DNA of 64,000 bases, from the NCBI GenBank assembly GCA_963728285.1, contig CAVSJR010000001.1:930001-994000 (forward strand), read 5' to 3'. Shown here one piece after another: positions 17,409 to 28,070 of the stretch (position 1 is its first letter; each line of letters opens with the position of its first letter). The notes beneath the pieces were generated by a model, which was not told the DNA's origin, did not search any database, and saw nothing but the letters and a program-made list of their open reading frames with translations. The DNA is from CAVSJR01 sp963728285. GTDB lineage: Bacteria > Actinomycetota > UBA4738 > HRBIN12. A program made the translations under genes and the position numbers.

Positions 17409-19689
17409 TCAGACCGCGTCGCCGACGAGGCGCATGCCCGAGCGGCGGCGCCGGGCGGTGATCTCCGACGCGGGAACCGGCCGCGAGAAGAAGTACCCCT
17501 GTCCCAGCGGACAGCCGTGATCGAGGAGGAAGCGCCACTCCGCCTCGGTCTCGATGCCCTCCGCGAGGGGCGTCATGCCCAGGCTGTCCGCGAGCCCGAT
17601 GATCGCGCAGACCATGCTTCCCGCCTCGGGATCGGAGTCCACCTCGCGGACGAACGTGCGGTCGATCTTGAGGATGTCGACGGGAAGATGCTTCAGCCGC
17701 GACAGGGAGGAATAGCCGGTGCCGAAGTCGTCGATGGCGAGTCGCAGGCCGCGGTCGTGCAGGTCGGTGAGGATCCGCTGCGTTCGATCGGGATCGATCA
17801 TCGCGGTGGACTCCGTGATCTCGACGACGACGTTGCCCGGGATCCACCGCGCAGGCGTCGAGCCGTCCGAGGATCTTCTGGGCCAGGTCCGGCTGCCACA
17901 GCTGTCGTGGGGAGAGGTTGAAGCTGATCTCCATCCCGAGCCCGTCCTCGCGCCACGCGCGATCCTGGCGGCCGAGCTCCTCCACCACCCAGTCGCCGAT
18001 GGCCTCGATGAGCCCCATCTCCTCGGCGAGGGGGATGAAATCGCCCGGGGGCACCAGCCCGCCGCCCGGCTCGGGCCAGCGGATGAGGGCCTCGACCCCG
18101 AACATGTCCCCGCTTCGAAGGTCGACGAGCGGCTGGTAGTGGAGCTCCCAGTTCTGGTTCTCGACGGCCTTTCGAAGCCTCGTCGTGAGCGACAGGCGGG
18201 TCATGGCCTCGGCCGAGTCCGCCGAGTGCACCGAGTACCCACCGGGCCCGAGCTTCTTCGAGTGGTACATGGCCTGGTCGGCGTTCTTCAGCAGCGTCGT
18301 CGCGTCGGGCGCGTCCTTGGGGAACTGGCTGACGCCGACGCTCGCCGAGATGTAGACCTCGGTCCCGCCGAGGTCGAACGGCTCGGTCAGGGCCTCCTGG
18401 ACGCGCGAGGCGACCGACTCGGCCACGATGCTGGCGCTGTCGCCGACGTCCGAGGCGACGCCCTCGCTCGTCCGGTCGAGGTCGGCGAGCAGGAGGAGGA
18501 ACTCGTCTCCTCCCTGCCGCGCGACCAGGTCGGTCTCGCGCGTCGCCTCCTTCAGGCGGCCGGCGAGCTGCCGGAGCAGGTCGTCCCCGGCCTCATGGCC
18601 CAGGCTGTCGTTCACGAGCTTGAAGTCGTCCAGGTCGGCGTAGACGACGGCGACCGACGCCTCGTGGCGCCGGGCTCGCGAGATGGCGAGCTCGAGCAGC
18701 TCCTCGAACATCGCGCGGTTGGGCAGCCCGGTCAGCTTGTCGTGGTAGGCCAGGAAGGCGGCCTTCTCCTCCGCCTGCTTGCGCTCGGTCATGTCGAGCA
18801 TCACGCCCTGGACCTGCCTGGGCTTGCCGAGGTCGTCGCGGATGACCACGGCGCTGTCGCGGAACCACACGACGCGCCCGTCGCGGGAGATGAGCCGGTA
18901 CTCGAACGTGAACGACTCCCCGCTCTCGCGGCCGCGGAGATACTCGTTGAGCGCCCGTTCCTTGTCGTCGGGATGCAGGTGTTCGTACCAGAGATCGGGA
19001 TCGGCGATGTACTCCTCCGCCGTGATGCCGAGGAGCTCCTCGATCTGCGGGCTGACGAACGAGGTGCTCATGACGTCGTCGATCTCGTCGATGTACACGA
19101 TCGCGGGGATGTCCTCGACGATGGCGCGGTACTTGGCCTGGGTCTCCCACAGCTCGCGCTGCGCCTGCTTGAGCTCCGAGACGTCGTGCATGACCCCCTG
19201 CCAGTACATCGGCGTCCCGTGGGCGTCACGGATGAGGATGGCGTGGTCGCGGATCCAGACGAGGCGGCCGTCGGGGCGGATGAGGCGATACTCCGTGACG
19301 AAGTCCCGACCGGACGCGTTCGATGCCCGGTGCTCCTCGATCACCCGCTCGCGGTCGTCGGGATGCAGCATTTCGATCCAGACGCCGGGATCGGTGGCCC
19401 ATTCGGACGGCGAGATGCCCAGGATCTCGAGGGTCTGCGGGCTCGTGTAGATGTTGGAGCTGATGTCGTCGACGTCGTCGATGTACACGATCGCGGGAAG
19501 GCGCTCGGCCATCGCGCGGTAGCGCTCGGTGAGGACCCCCACGCTCTCGATGAGCTCCTCGCGCGACAGGTCCTCCACGCCCTCGAGGGAGAGCGATGGT
19601 CCTCCGATGGGCAGCTCGAGGATGTCCGTGCGCTGCCGATCCTCGGCGCCGTCGCCGTCGCCGGGGTCGGCCGATTCGGCCGCCACCAC
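17409..19689 (-). CDS. PAS-PAS-GGDEF-EAL protein, bifunctional c-di-GMP enzyme (one frameshift)
   Basis: A cytoplasmic c-di-GMP protein of about 760 residues: two PAS/PAC domains (about 55-175 and 180-300), a GGDEF domain with an intact RQGGDEFLLLL signature, and an EAL domain with GVEALIRW, AIDDFGTGYSSLSRL and LKIDRTFV. Both activities look possible. One extra C near 17842 shifts the frame inside the EAL domain; the sequence expected after it, VVVEITES, continues in the next frame, so I treat it as a sequencing error. A GTG start with AAAGGTAGG upstream is used. It resembles the protein at 8906-11467 closely across the GGDEF-EAL part, indicating a duplication. Confidence 0.9.
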
Positions 19690-19766
19690 TGCCTACCTTT
19701 CGTCCGGGAGCCCCTCGAACCCTTCGTGAGAGGTATCGGCAGGGCGCCTGCGAGGCTTGATCATGG

Positions 19767-19784
19767 GGGAAGAGCGCTTTTCCC
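19767..19784. promoter_or_regulatory. Operator-like dyad upstream of tdh-kbl
   Basis: GGGAAGAGCGCTTTTCCC is a dyad with one mismatched pair and shares its GAGCGCTT core with the dyad at 3592-3609. It sits in the 175-base divergent region between the GGDEF/EAL gene and tdh. Even dyads with an AGCGCT centre are typical of LacI-family operators and are also seen for TetR proteins. Confidence 0.45.
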
Positions 19785-19838
19785 GGCCCCGGCCTGGCCC
19801 CTGCGCGAGGGGCGCCCCGTCCCGCCCGGCCGCCGGGG

Positions 19839-19844
19839 TAGGCT
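19839..19844 (+). promoter_or_regulatory. -10 element of the tdh-kbl operon
   Basis: TAGGCT is flanked by GGGG and CCCC. It lies 8 bases before an in-frame GTG (19853) and 20 bases before the ATG (19865), so the transcript is leaderless from the GTG or has a very short leader. A GC hairpin (19797-19813) lies just upstream. Confidence 0.45.
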
Positions 19845-19864
19845 CCCCGATCGTGGGTGCAACG

Positions 19865-20919
19865 ATGCGGGCGCTTCGAAAGACCCGGGCGGCCCCCGGC
19901 GCCGAGCTCCTCGACGTTCCCGTGCCCAGGCCGGGCGCGGGGGAGGTGCTCGTGCGGGTGCGCGGGGCCTCGATCTGCGGGACGGACCTCCACATCCTCG
20001 AGTGGAACGAGTGGGCCGCCGCCCGGATCCACCGGGTGCCGTTGACCTTCGGCCACGAGCTCGCCGGCACCGTGGAGGCGTCGGGCCCCGAGGTGCACCA
20101 TCTCGAGCCCGGGACCTTCGTCGCGGCGGAGACGCACATCGCGTGCGGGTATTGCCGGACGTGCCGGACCGGCCGTTCGCACATCTGCGAGAACCTGCGG
20201 ATCCTGGGCGTCGACACCGACGGGGCGTTCGCCGCCTTCGTCGTGATCCCCGCGGCCAACGCGTGGGTCGTCGGCGAGGGCGTGGATCCGGATGCGGCGA
20301 GCGTCATGGAGCCGTTCGGCAACGCCGTGCACGCCGTCGTCGGGACGGAGGGGGGCGGCGACGTGGAGGCGAGCGACGTCGTCGTCGTGGGGTGCGGCCC
20401 GATCGGGCTGTTCGCCCTCGCGATCGCGCGCGCCGCGGGGGCCAGCCGCGTGATCGGGATCGAGCCGAACGAGTTCCGCCGGGACCTCGCGAAACGCATG
20501 GGTGCCGACCTCGTCATCGACCCCTCCTCCGACGATCCCGTGGCGGCGGTGCTCGAGGCGACGAAGGGCCACGGCGCGCCGGTCGTGGTCGAGATGTCGG
20601 GAAACGCCTCCGCGATCGATCAGGGCACCCGGATGCTCGCGCGCGGCGGAAGGATGTCGCTGCTCGGGTTGCCGGACGGGCCCGTTCCCCTCGATCTCAA
20701 CGACCAGGTGATCTTCAAGGAGGCGAGGCTCCTCGGGATCACCGGTCGAGAGATGTTCCGAACGTGGCAGCAGACGCAGACGCTGCTGGCCTCCGGCATG
20801 GTGGACGTGGGGCCGGTGATCACGCACCGCTTCGAGCTCGATCGGTTCGAGGAGGCGTTCGACGTGTTGCGCTCCGGCCGATCGGGCAAGGTGATCCTCT
20901 TCCCGGGCGAGGGGACGAC

Positions 20920-20923
<4 letters not shown>
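19865..20923 (+). CDS. tdh: Zinc-dependent L-threonine 3-dehydrogenase
   Basis: A 352-residue medium-chain dehydrogenase. Zinc and structural-zinc signatures are SICGTDLHILEWNEWA, GHELAG and CGYCRTCRTGRSHIC; the NAD-binding motif is VVVGCGPIGLFALAIARAAGA. The WNEWA block and the adjacent kbl gene identify threonine dehydrogenase, which makes 2-amino-3-ketobutyrate from threonine with NAD. Start is ATG 19865; an in-frame GTG at 19853 with a -10 element just upstream is an alternative. The stop overlaps the kbl GTG (GTGA), so the two are translationally coupled. Confidence 0.93.
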
Positions 20924-22101
<1,178 letters not shown>

Positions 22102-22133
22102 GTTCGCCGTCCGATCAAGAGGGGAGTGGACGC

Positions 22134-23049
22134 ATGACGATCGAGGCGGAGCGGCTCGAGGCGCGGGCGCGCCTGGGCCGCGTCGGCGTGTGGAGCTTCG
22201 CGCTCGATGAGCTGCCCGCCGGCGGCGAGCGCCAGACGGTGGCCGAGATCGAGGCCCTCGGCTACCCGTCCCTGTGGATCCCGGAGGGGCTGTCCAGCAA
22301 GGAGATCATCGCTCACGCGAGCCTGCTGCTCGACGCGAGCGAGCGGCTCACCATCGCGACCGGGATCGCGAACATGTGGGCTCGCGACGCCGTCGCCCTC
22401 GCGAACGCCGCCCGGCTGCTCGCCGACGACCATCCCGGGCGGTTCGTGCTGGGCATCGGCGTCGGGCACTCGTACTCCACCGAGATCCGAGGCTCTCGCT
22501 ACGAACGGCCGTGGTCGGGCATGCGCGCGTACCTCGACGCGATGGACGACGCTCCCTCGAGCGGACCCGAGCCGGCGCGCCCGGCGCCGCGTCTCCTCGC
22601 CGCCCTGGGGCCGAGGATGCTGGAGCTGGCCGCCGAGCGGACCGCCGGCGCGCATACCTACTTCGTCCCGGTGGAGCACACCGCCGCCGCCCGGCGGCGC
22701 GCTCGGTGCCGAGCCCGTCCTCGCGGTCGAGCAGACCGTCGTGCTGGAGTCCGACCCGACCGTCGCGCGCCGCCTCGCCCGCGGGTTCGCGACGAACTAC
22801 CTGGAGCTGCCCAACTACGCGAACAACCTTCGCCGGCTCGGCTTCACCGACGAGGACGTCGCCGGCAGCGGGAGCGACCGGGTGATCGACGCCACCGTCG
22901 CCTGGGGAGGCGTGGACCGCATCGTCGACCGAGTCCGGGCGCATCTGGACGCCGGCGCCGATCACGTCGCGGTCCAGGTCATCGCCGACGCCGGCGAGAC
23001 CGGCCTTCGAGAGCTTCGCGAGCTGGCCCCCGCGCTCCCGGCTCGCTAG
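22134..23049 (+). CDS. LLM-class F420-dependent oxidoreductase (one frameshift)
   Basis: A luciferase-like (LLM) flavin/F420 oxidoreductase of about 304 residues. It shows ALGYPSLWIPEG, LLLDASERLTIATGIANMWARD and DDHPGRFVLGIGVGHS, the usual barrel segments of F420-dependent members in actinobacteria. The frame shifts near 22695 within an Arg/Ala-rich stretch and continues as ALGAEPVLAVEQTVVLE to the stop. The ATG follows GAGGGGAG. The substrate is unknown; context after tdh-kbl with only 32 bases between suggests co-transcription but not a pathway link. A strong terminator hairpin follows. Confidence 0.87.
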
Positions 23050-23053
23050 CCAC

Positions 23054-23076
23054 ACCCGGGCGCTCGTCGCCCGGGT
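23054..23076 (+). terminator. Terminator hairpin after the LLM gene
   Basis: Arms ACCCGGGCG (23054-23062) and CGCCCGGGT (23068-23076) pair perfectly around CTCGT, five bases after the stop codon. There is no U-tract, as is usual in high-GC actinobacteria. Confidence 0.75.
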
Positions 23077-23081
23077 ATCGT

Positions 23082-23099
23082 GATCCTCCCGGGAGGATC
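23082..23099. promoter_or_regulatory. Perfect palindrome overlapping the LacI gene's ribosome binding site
   Basis: GATCCTCCCGGGAGGATC is a perfect 18-base palindrome with a central CG, the geometry of LacI-family operators. It begins directly after a TATCGT -10-like hexamer (23076-23081), contains the GGGAGGA ribosome binding site and ends 5 bases before the ATG. Autorepression by the LacI protein encoded downstream is the simplest reading. Confidence 0.65.
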
Positions 23100-23104
23100 C
23101 GCCG

Positions 23105-24110
23105 ATGACGGGAAGCTCCGTTGGCATCAAGGACGTCGCTCGCGAGGCGGGCGTCTCCATCACGACGGTCTCGCACGCGCTGAACGGCAAGGGCCGCATC
23201 CCGGAGAACACGCGCCGGCGCGTGAAGGGAGTCGCGGAGCGGCTCGGCTACGAGCCGAACGCCATCGCGAGGAGCCTCGCGGGCGGGCGCACCGGGGTCA
23301 TCGCGATCGCCTTCTCGCTCGTGGACGCGGTCCCGCTCGCCCTCACCGACGTCGACTATTTCGGTCAGGCGATCGGGGAGGCGATCAAGCGCGCGCTCGA
23401 GCACGACGTCGCCCTGGTGATCGGGCCACCCACGTCGAGCGAGCCAGCTCTGGTCGCGGATTCCGCTCGACGGCGTCGTCCTCTTCGATCCGGTGGTCGG
23501 CGATCCGGTCCTCGCCTCGCTCCGCCACCGGGACCTCCCGCTCGTGATCGTGGGCCGCGATCCCGGCGGAGCGGGAGGCGATTACTGCGTGGACAACGAT
23601 CACGTGGCCGGCACGCGGACCGTGCTCGACCACCTCGCCGAGCGCGGCGCGCGGCGCGTGGCGCTGCTCGGCGGCGCCCTCGACGACAGCTACACGCACG
23701 ACTGCGTCGCCGGCTACCTCGCCTGGTGCGAGGACCACCGGATGGAGCCGCTCTGTGAGCTCGTGCCGCCGTTCGACGCCGCCGCTCACGAGGTGCTCGC
23801 CCGCTGGTTCGCGATGCCCGACCGGCCCGACGCCATCTACGCGAACTTCGATGCGCTCGGCAGCGCGACCCTTCGCGCCGCCGGTGAGCACGGGATCGGC
23901 GTTCCTCGAGATCTGCTCGTCGCCGTCTGCGCGGACCGCGAGTCGTTCGAGGGCGTTGCGGTGGAGCTGACGACGTTGAATCTCAACCCGGGCCCGACCG
24001 CGACGGAGGCGGTCGAGCTCCTGATCGACGTGATCAAGGGTCGTCCTCCGGCCGAACCGACTCGCACCATTCCCACGCGGCTCGTTCCGCGCGCCTCGAC
24101 GGCGCGGTGA
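23105..24110 (+). CDS. LacI-family transcriptional regulator (one frameshift)
   Basis: A regulator of about 335 residues. The N-terminal helix-turn-helix and hinge are clear (IKDVAREAGVSITTVSHALNGKGRI, then YEPNAIARSLAGGRTGVIA). The effector domain is periplasmic-binding-like, with LPLVIVGRDPGGAG and GARRVALLGGA. The frame shifts near 23458 and continues as LPLDGVVLFDPVVGDP; this is probably a consensus error. The effector is unknown. A perfect palindrome overlapping its ribosome binding site suggests autoregulation. Downstream is a convergent AlkD-like gene. Confidence 0.88.
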
Positions 24111-24137
24111 GGTCAGACCCTCCCTCGGGCGAGATCG

Positions 24138-24872
24138 TCAGGCGCGCTGGGATGGCCGACGCGCCCCGGCGGCGAGGCGGCGCTGAACCGGTTCGCTCGT
24201 CAGCTCCCGCACGGCGTCGGAGCCGATCCAGCGCGCGGATCGCGACTCGCTCGCTCGAAGCCGCCGGCCGGACGCGACCGCCCGCCGGTTGAGGCCGGGG
24301 CTCCGCTTGCCGATCTGGCGAAGCGCCCAGTTCACGCCCTTCTTCACGGCGTTGCGATCGTCGGTCGACTGGCGTTCGATGACGGGAAGAAACGCCGCCA
24401 GCTCCGCGTCGCGCACGTCGCGATGCGCGGCGAGGCAGGCCATCAGCGAGAACGCCGCGCGCTTCATGAACTCCGGCTCGCGCTCGCTCCACGCGAAGGC
24501 CTTGGCGGAGGCGAACGGCGTGCGATCGAACAGGTTCCCGCACACCTGATCGCACACGTCCCAGGAGTCGAAGTCCGCGGCCCACCGGTCCATGTCGTCC
24601 TGCGTGACGGCGACCGGGTCGTCGATCATCCCGGCCAGGATCCGTGCCTCGTGGATGCCCGTCCCCCACAGCTCCGACGCGACTCGGTGGTCGACGCCGA
24701 TCCGCTTCGCGAGGGCCCGCAGCTCCGGCATGGATACCCCGAGCGCGCGCTCGGTGCGAATGCCCACCCTCGCCATCCCGCCCAGCCGGGCCGGCTGGGC
24801 GCGGGCGTGCAGCTCGGCGAGGACGACCGGCGTGCTCAGGAGCCGCGCGTCGAGCGCGCGGGCTCGGCTCAT
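24138..24872 (-). CDS. AlkD-like DNA alkylation repair protein
   Basis: A 244-residue HEAT-like-repeat protein of the DNA alkylation repair (AlkD/AlkC) family, DNA glycosylases that excise bulky or charged alkylpurines. Recognisable blocks are VGIRTERALGVSMPELRALAKRIG, ASELWGTGIHEARILAGMI, WDVCDQVCGNLF and AVKKGVNWALRQIGKR. The C-terminal 50 residues are Arg-rich and variable. The ATG at 24872 overlaps the stop of the upstream DCC-family gene (ATGA), so the pair is coupled. Function is by family only; some members bind DNA without being glycosylases. Confidence 0.85.
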   Translation of the reverse strand: MSRARALDARLLSTPVVLAELHARAQPARLGGMARVGIRTERALGVSMPELRALAKRIGVDHRVASELWGTGIHEARILAGMIDDPVAVTQDDMDRWAADFDSWDVCDQVCGNLFDRTPFASAKAFAWSEREPEFMKRAAFSLMACLAAHRDVRDAELAAFLPVIERQSTDDRNAVKKGVNWALRQIGKRSPGLNRRAVASGRRLRASESRSARWIGSDAVRELTSEPVQRRLAAGARRPSQRA

Positions 24873-25255
24873 CGACGCCTCGTCGGATCGACCGCGCATG
24901 CGCGGGCCCCGACCACGCGGGCGAGGGTGGTTCGATGGCGGGCGAGCGTCCGATACAGGGCATCCGTCGCCGCGGGGAACGCTCCGGCCATCAGGGCGAG
25001 CGGCGCGCCGAGGGGAAGCAGTCGCGCCAGCGGCGCCACCGCCGCTCCCGCCGAGTCGACCCGTCCGCCGGGCGACGCGAGGTGCCAGGAGCTCAGCCTT
25101 CGGCGATCGTCCATGCCGTCGAGGAGGCGGTCGCCCTCCTCGCTCTGGATCGGGAGCGCGCGCAGGGCTCCGCGGCGGTCCCACCGGAGCACCCGGTCGG
25201 TCGCCCATCGACAGAAGCCGCAGTCCTCGTCGAAGAGCAGCACGGCTCGTTCCAT
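24869..25255 (-). CDS. DCC-family (DUF393) thiol-disulfide oxidoreductase-like protein
   Basis: A 128-residue protein with the defining FDEDCGFCRW motif near its N-terminus (CxxC at residues 12-15) and the family's RALPIQSEEGDRLL segment. DUF393 proteins have a thioredoxin-like fold, but their partners are unknown. The ATG at 25255 puts the motif at the usual distance from the N-terminus; an upstream in-frame start would add a non-conserved extension. It is coupled to the AlkD-like gene downstream. Confidence 0.82.
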   Translation of the reverse strand: MERAVLLFDEDCGFCRWATDRVLRWDRRGALRALPIQSEEGDRLLDGMDDRRRLSSWHLASPGGRVDSAGAAVAPLARLLPLGAPLALMAGAFPAATDALYRTLARHRTTLARVVGARACAVDPTRRR

Positions 25256-25313
25256 CGAACTCCATGCTACTCGCGACGTGCGAGGCGCCCGGAGCACGCT
25301 CGGCGTTCCTGGG

Positions 25314-25342
25314 TTGTGTCGCTCTTCCGCCCGTGCTATCTA
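25314..25342 (+). promoter_or_regulatory. Promoter of the Dpp/Opp-type transporter operon
   Basis: TTGTGT (25314-25319) and TATCTA (25337-25342) are separated by 17 bases, and TGC precedes the -10 (extended -10). The predicted leader is about 25 bases to the ATG at 25372. Confidence 0.6.
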
Positions 25343-25371
25343 CGGGGCGACATCGGATCGGAGGCGAGCAC

Positions 25372-27077
25372 ATGTACGCCCTACGCCGTTTCGTTCGCGC
25401 GGTCACAGTGCCGGTCGTCCTGGTCCTGGTTGCCGCCGCCTGCTCCGGCTCCTCGGGCGGGGGAACAGAGGAAAGCGGTGGCCCGGCGGTGGAGGGAGGC
25501 ACCCTCCGGATCGGGACGAGCTCCGGGATCGTCTCGCTGAACCCGTTCGTCGGATTCAACCAGGACGACTACTCGACGTGGATGTACATCTACCCCAGCC
25601 TGCTCCAGTACGACACGACGACGCCCACGTACGACTACCTGCCGAGCTTCGCGGAGGACTGGCAGCAGTCCTCGGACGGCCTGAAGGTCACGTTCCATAC
25701 GGTTGCCGGCGCCACGTGGTCGGACGGGGAGCCGCTCACCGCCGAGGACGTCGCCTGGACGTTCAACATGATCAAGCAGTACGCCGACGGGCCGGCCGGC
25801 GCGTGGGCGGGCAGCGTCACGTTCCTGAAGAGCATCGAGGCGACGGACGCGAACACGGTCGTCGCCACCTACGACAAGCCGTCGGGCACGGCGCTCTTCG
25901 ACCTGGGCCTCGCCCCGATCCTGCCGCCGCAGGTCTGGCAGGAGTATGCGACGGGCGACGGCAAGGGCTTGAAGACCTTCCCGAACGCGCCCGAGGACGA
26001 CCAGCCGCTCACCGGCGGCGGCCCGTTCATCCTGACCGAGTACCGCAAGAACGACATCGCGCTGTTCGAGCGAAACCCGAACTGGTACGGAACCAAGCCG
26101 CACATCGATGGGTTCGGCCTTCAGACCTACCGGGACGAGGACGCGATGGTCACCGCGCTCAAGACCGACCAGCTCGACGCGATCAACGAGATCCCGCCCA
26201 CCAGCGTCGAAACCCTCAAGTCGTCCGGCATGAACGTGTACGAGGGACCCGCGCTCGCGCTCCGCGACCTCATCTTCAACATGAATCCGGACAAGTCGGA
26301 GCACCGCGAGCTGTTGGACCCGAAGGTGCGGGAGGCGATGGAATACGCGATCGACCGCGGATCGATCGTGCAGACCGCGTGGCTGGGCTACGCGTCCCCC
26401 GGGTCGTCCCTCATCCCTGAGGGCAACGCCACCGGCGGCGTGCCGTGGCACGATCCGAGCGTCCAACCGCTGCCGTTCGACATCGCAAAGGCCAACGAGA
26501 TCCTGGATTCGCTCGGGTACGAGATGGGATCCGACGGCATCCGGGTCGCCGACGGTCATCCCATGGACTACGAGGTGATCTTCCCGGTGGACGAGGAGGG
26601 GGCGGGCGACCGCGCGTTCCAGATCATCCAGCAGGACTTCAAGGACATCGGCGTGGCGCTCACCCAGAAGAAGCTCGACAACAACGCGGCGTGGAACGCG
26701 ATGTACTGTGGGGGGAACTGCCAGTACCGTGATTTCGACATCGCGATGTGGGACTGGTTCCCGGCGGCCGACCCCGACTTCATCCTCTCGGTCCTGACGT
26801 GTGATGAGTGGGGGAACTGGAACGACACGGCCTACTGCAGCGACGGCCTACGACAAGCTGTACACGCAGCAGAAGTCGACGGTCGACCCGCAAGAGCGCC
26901 AGCAGATCATCTTCGAGATGCAGCAGATGGCCTTCAACGATCGACCGTACATCATCCTCACCTACGACGAGCGCTTGGACGCCTGGTCGCAGAAGTGGGA
27001 CCGGCTTCGTCGAATCGACCCAGGGCATCTTCAACAACTTCTCCACGCAGAGCCTGACCTCGGTCCACCAAACGTAG
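25372..27077 (+). CDS. Peptide/opine-type ABC transporter substrate-binding lipoprotein (two frameshifts)
   Basis: A family-5 extracellular solute-binding protein of about 568 residues (DppA/OppA type). A lipoprotein signal ends at Cys24 in VLVAAACSGSS. Typical segments are LNPFVGFNQDDYSTWMYIYPS, WSDGEPLTAEDVAWTFNMI, GTGPF-like GGGPFILTEYRKN and the C-terminal YIILTYDERLDAW. Extra C residues near 26849 and 27009 shift the frame close to the end. It heads a five-gene importer operon. The substrate could be peptides, nickel complexes, opines or amine-containing compounds; nothing in the sequence decides. Confidence 0.9.
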
Positions 27078-27105
27078 CTCTCGAACCCTGCCGAGGGGAG
27101 CCGGT

Positions 27106-28068
27106 GTGCGGCGCACGGACTATCTGATCAAGCGCGCGCTCTTCGCGATCGCCACCGTGTTCGTGGCGATCACGATCAACTTCTTCTTGTTCCGCGTCCT
27201 TCCGGGCGACGCGGTCAGGAGCCTCTCGCGGGTTCCCCATGCGTCGGCGGCGTTACGGCACTCCCTCGAGGTGCAGTTCGGCCTGGACAAGCCCAAGTGG
27301 GAGCAGTACGTGATCTATCTGAAGGAGCTGGCCCACGGCAACATGGGCGTCTCCTTCACGAACCAGCAGCCGGTCTGGGCGAATCTGCGCGAGGACCTGG
27401 CCAACACGATCCCGATGGTCGCGCTCGGAACAGCGGTCGCGATCGTCATCGGGATCGTCACGGGGGTCCTCTCGGCCTGGCGACGTCGCACGAAGCTCGA
27501 CCAGGCGAGCACGAACCTGGCCATCGCCTTCTACTCGTTCCCCACGCAGTGGCTCGCGCTCGTCCTGCTGATCTACCTGTCCGGCTGGCTTCCCAGTCAC
27601 GGCCGGACGAACGACTTCCTGGTCGACCCCTCGTGGTGGGATCACCAGAAGGACGTCCTGCTCCACATGGCGCTTCCCTCGCTCACCCTCGCGCTCACGC
27701 TGTACGGCGAGTACACGCTGATCGTCCGCTCGGCCATGCTGGAGACGCTCGGCGAGGACTACGTGCTGACGGCGCGCGCCAAGGGCCTGTCGCAGCGCCT
27801 GATCGTCACGCGGCACGCGCTGCGCAACGCCATGCTGCCGACGACCACGCTGATGGCGCTGTCGCTCGGCTACATCGTCGCGGGGGCGATCCTGATCGAG
27901 ACCGTGTTCTCGTGGCCGGGGATCGGCAACGCGGTCTACCAGGCCGTCACGGAACGCGACTATCCGATGCTGCAGGGCGCATTCCTCGTGCTCACCGTCT
28001 CGGTCGTGTTCTTCAACTTTCTGGCCGACCTCCTGTACTTCCGGCTCGACCCGAGGATCACCGAGTAG
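27106..28068 (+). CDS. ABC transporter permease (DppB type)
   Basis: A 320-residue inner-membrane permease of the DppB/OppB group: an N-terminal helix (LFAIATVFVAITINFFLFRVLPGD), then a five-helix binding-protein-dependent transport domain with the EAA loop ARAKGLSQRLIVTRHALRNA. The GTG at 27106 follows GAGGGGAG. It forms the channel with the DppC-type protein encoded 2 bases downstream. The proteins of this operon are collinear with the standard A-B-C-D-F order. Confidence 0.93.
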   Translation: MRRTDYLIKRALFAIATVFVAITINFFLFRVLPGDAVRSLSRVPHASAALRHSLEVQFGLDKPKWEQYVIYLKELAHGNMGVSFTNQQPVWANLREDLANTIPMVALGTAVAIVIGIVTGVLSAWRRRTKLDQASTNLAIAFYSFPTQWLALVLLIYLSGWLPSHGRTNDFLVDPSWWDHQKDVLLHMALPSLTLALTLYGEYTLIVRSAMLETLGEDYVLTARAKGLSQRLIVTRHALRNAMLPTTTLMALSLGYIVAGAILIETVFSWPGIGNAVYQAVTERDYPMLQGAFLVLTVSVVFFNFLADLLYFRLDPRITE

Positions 28069-28070
28069 CC

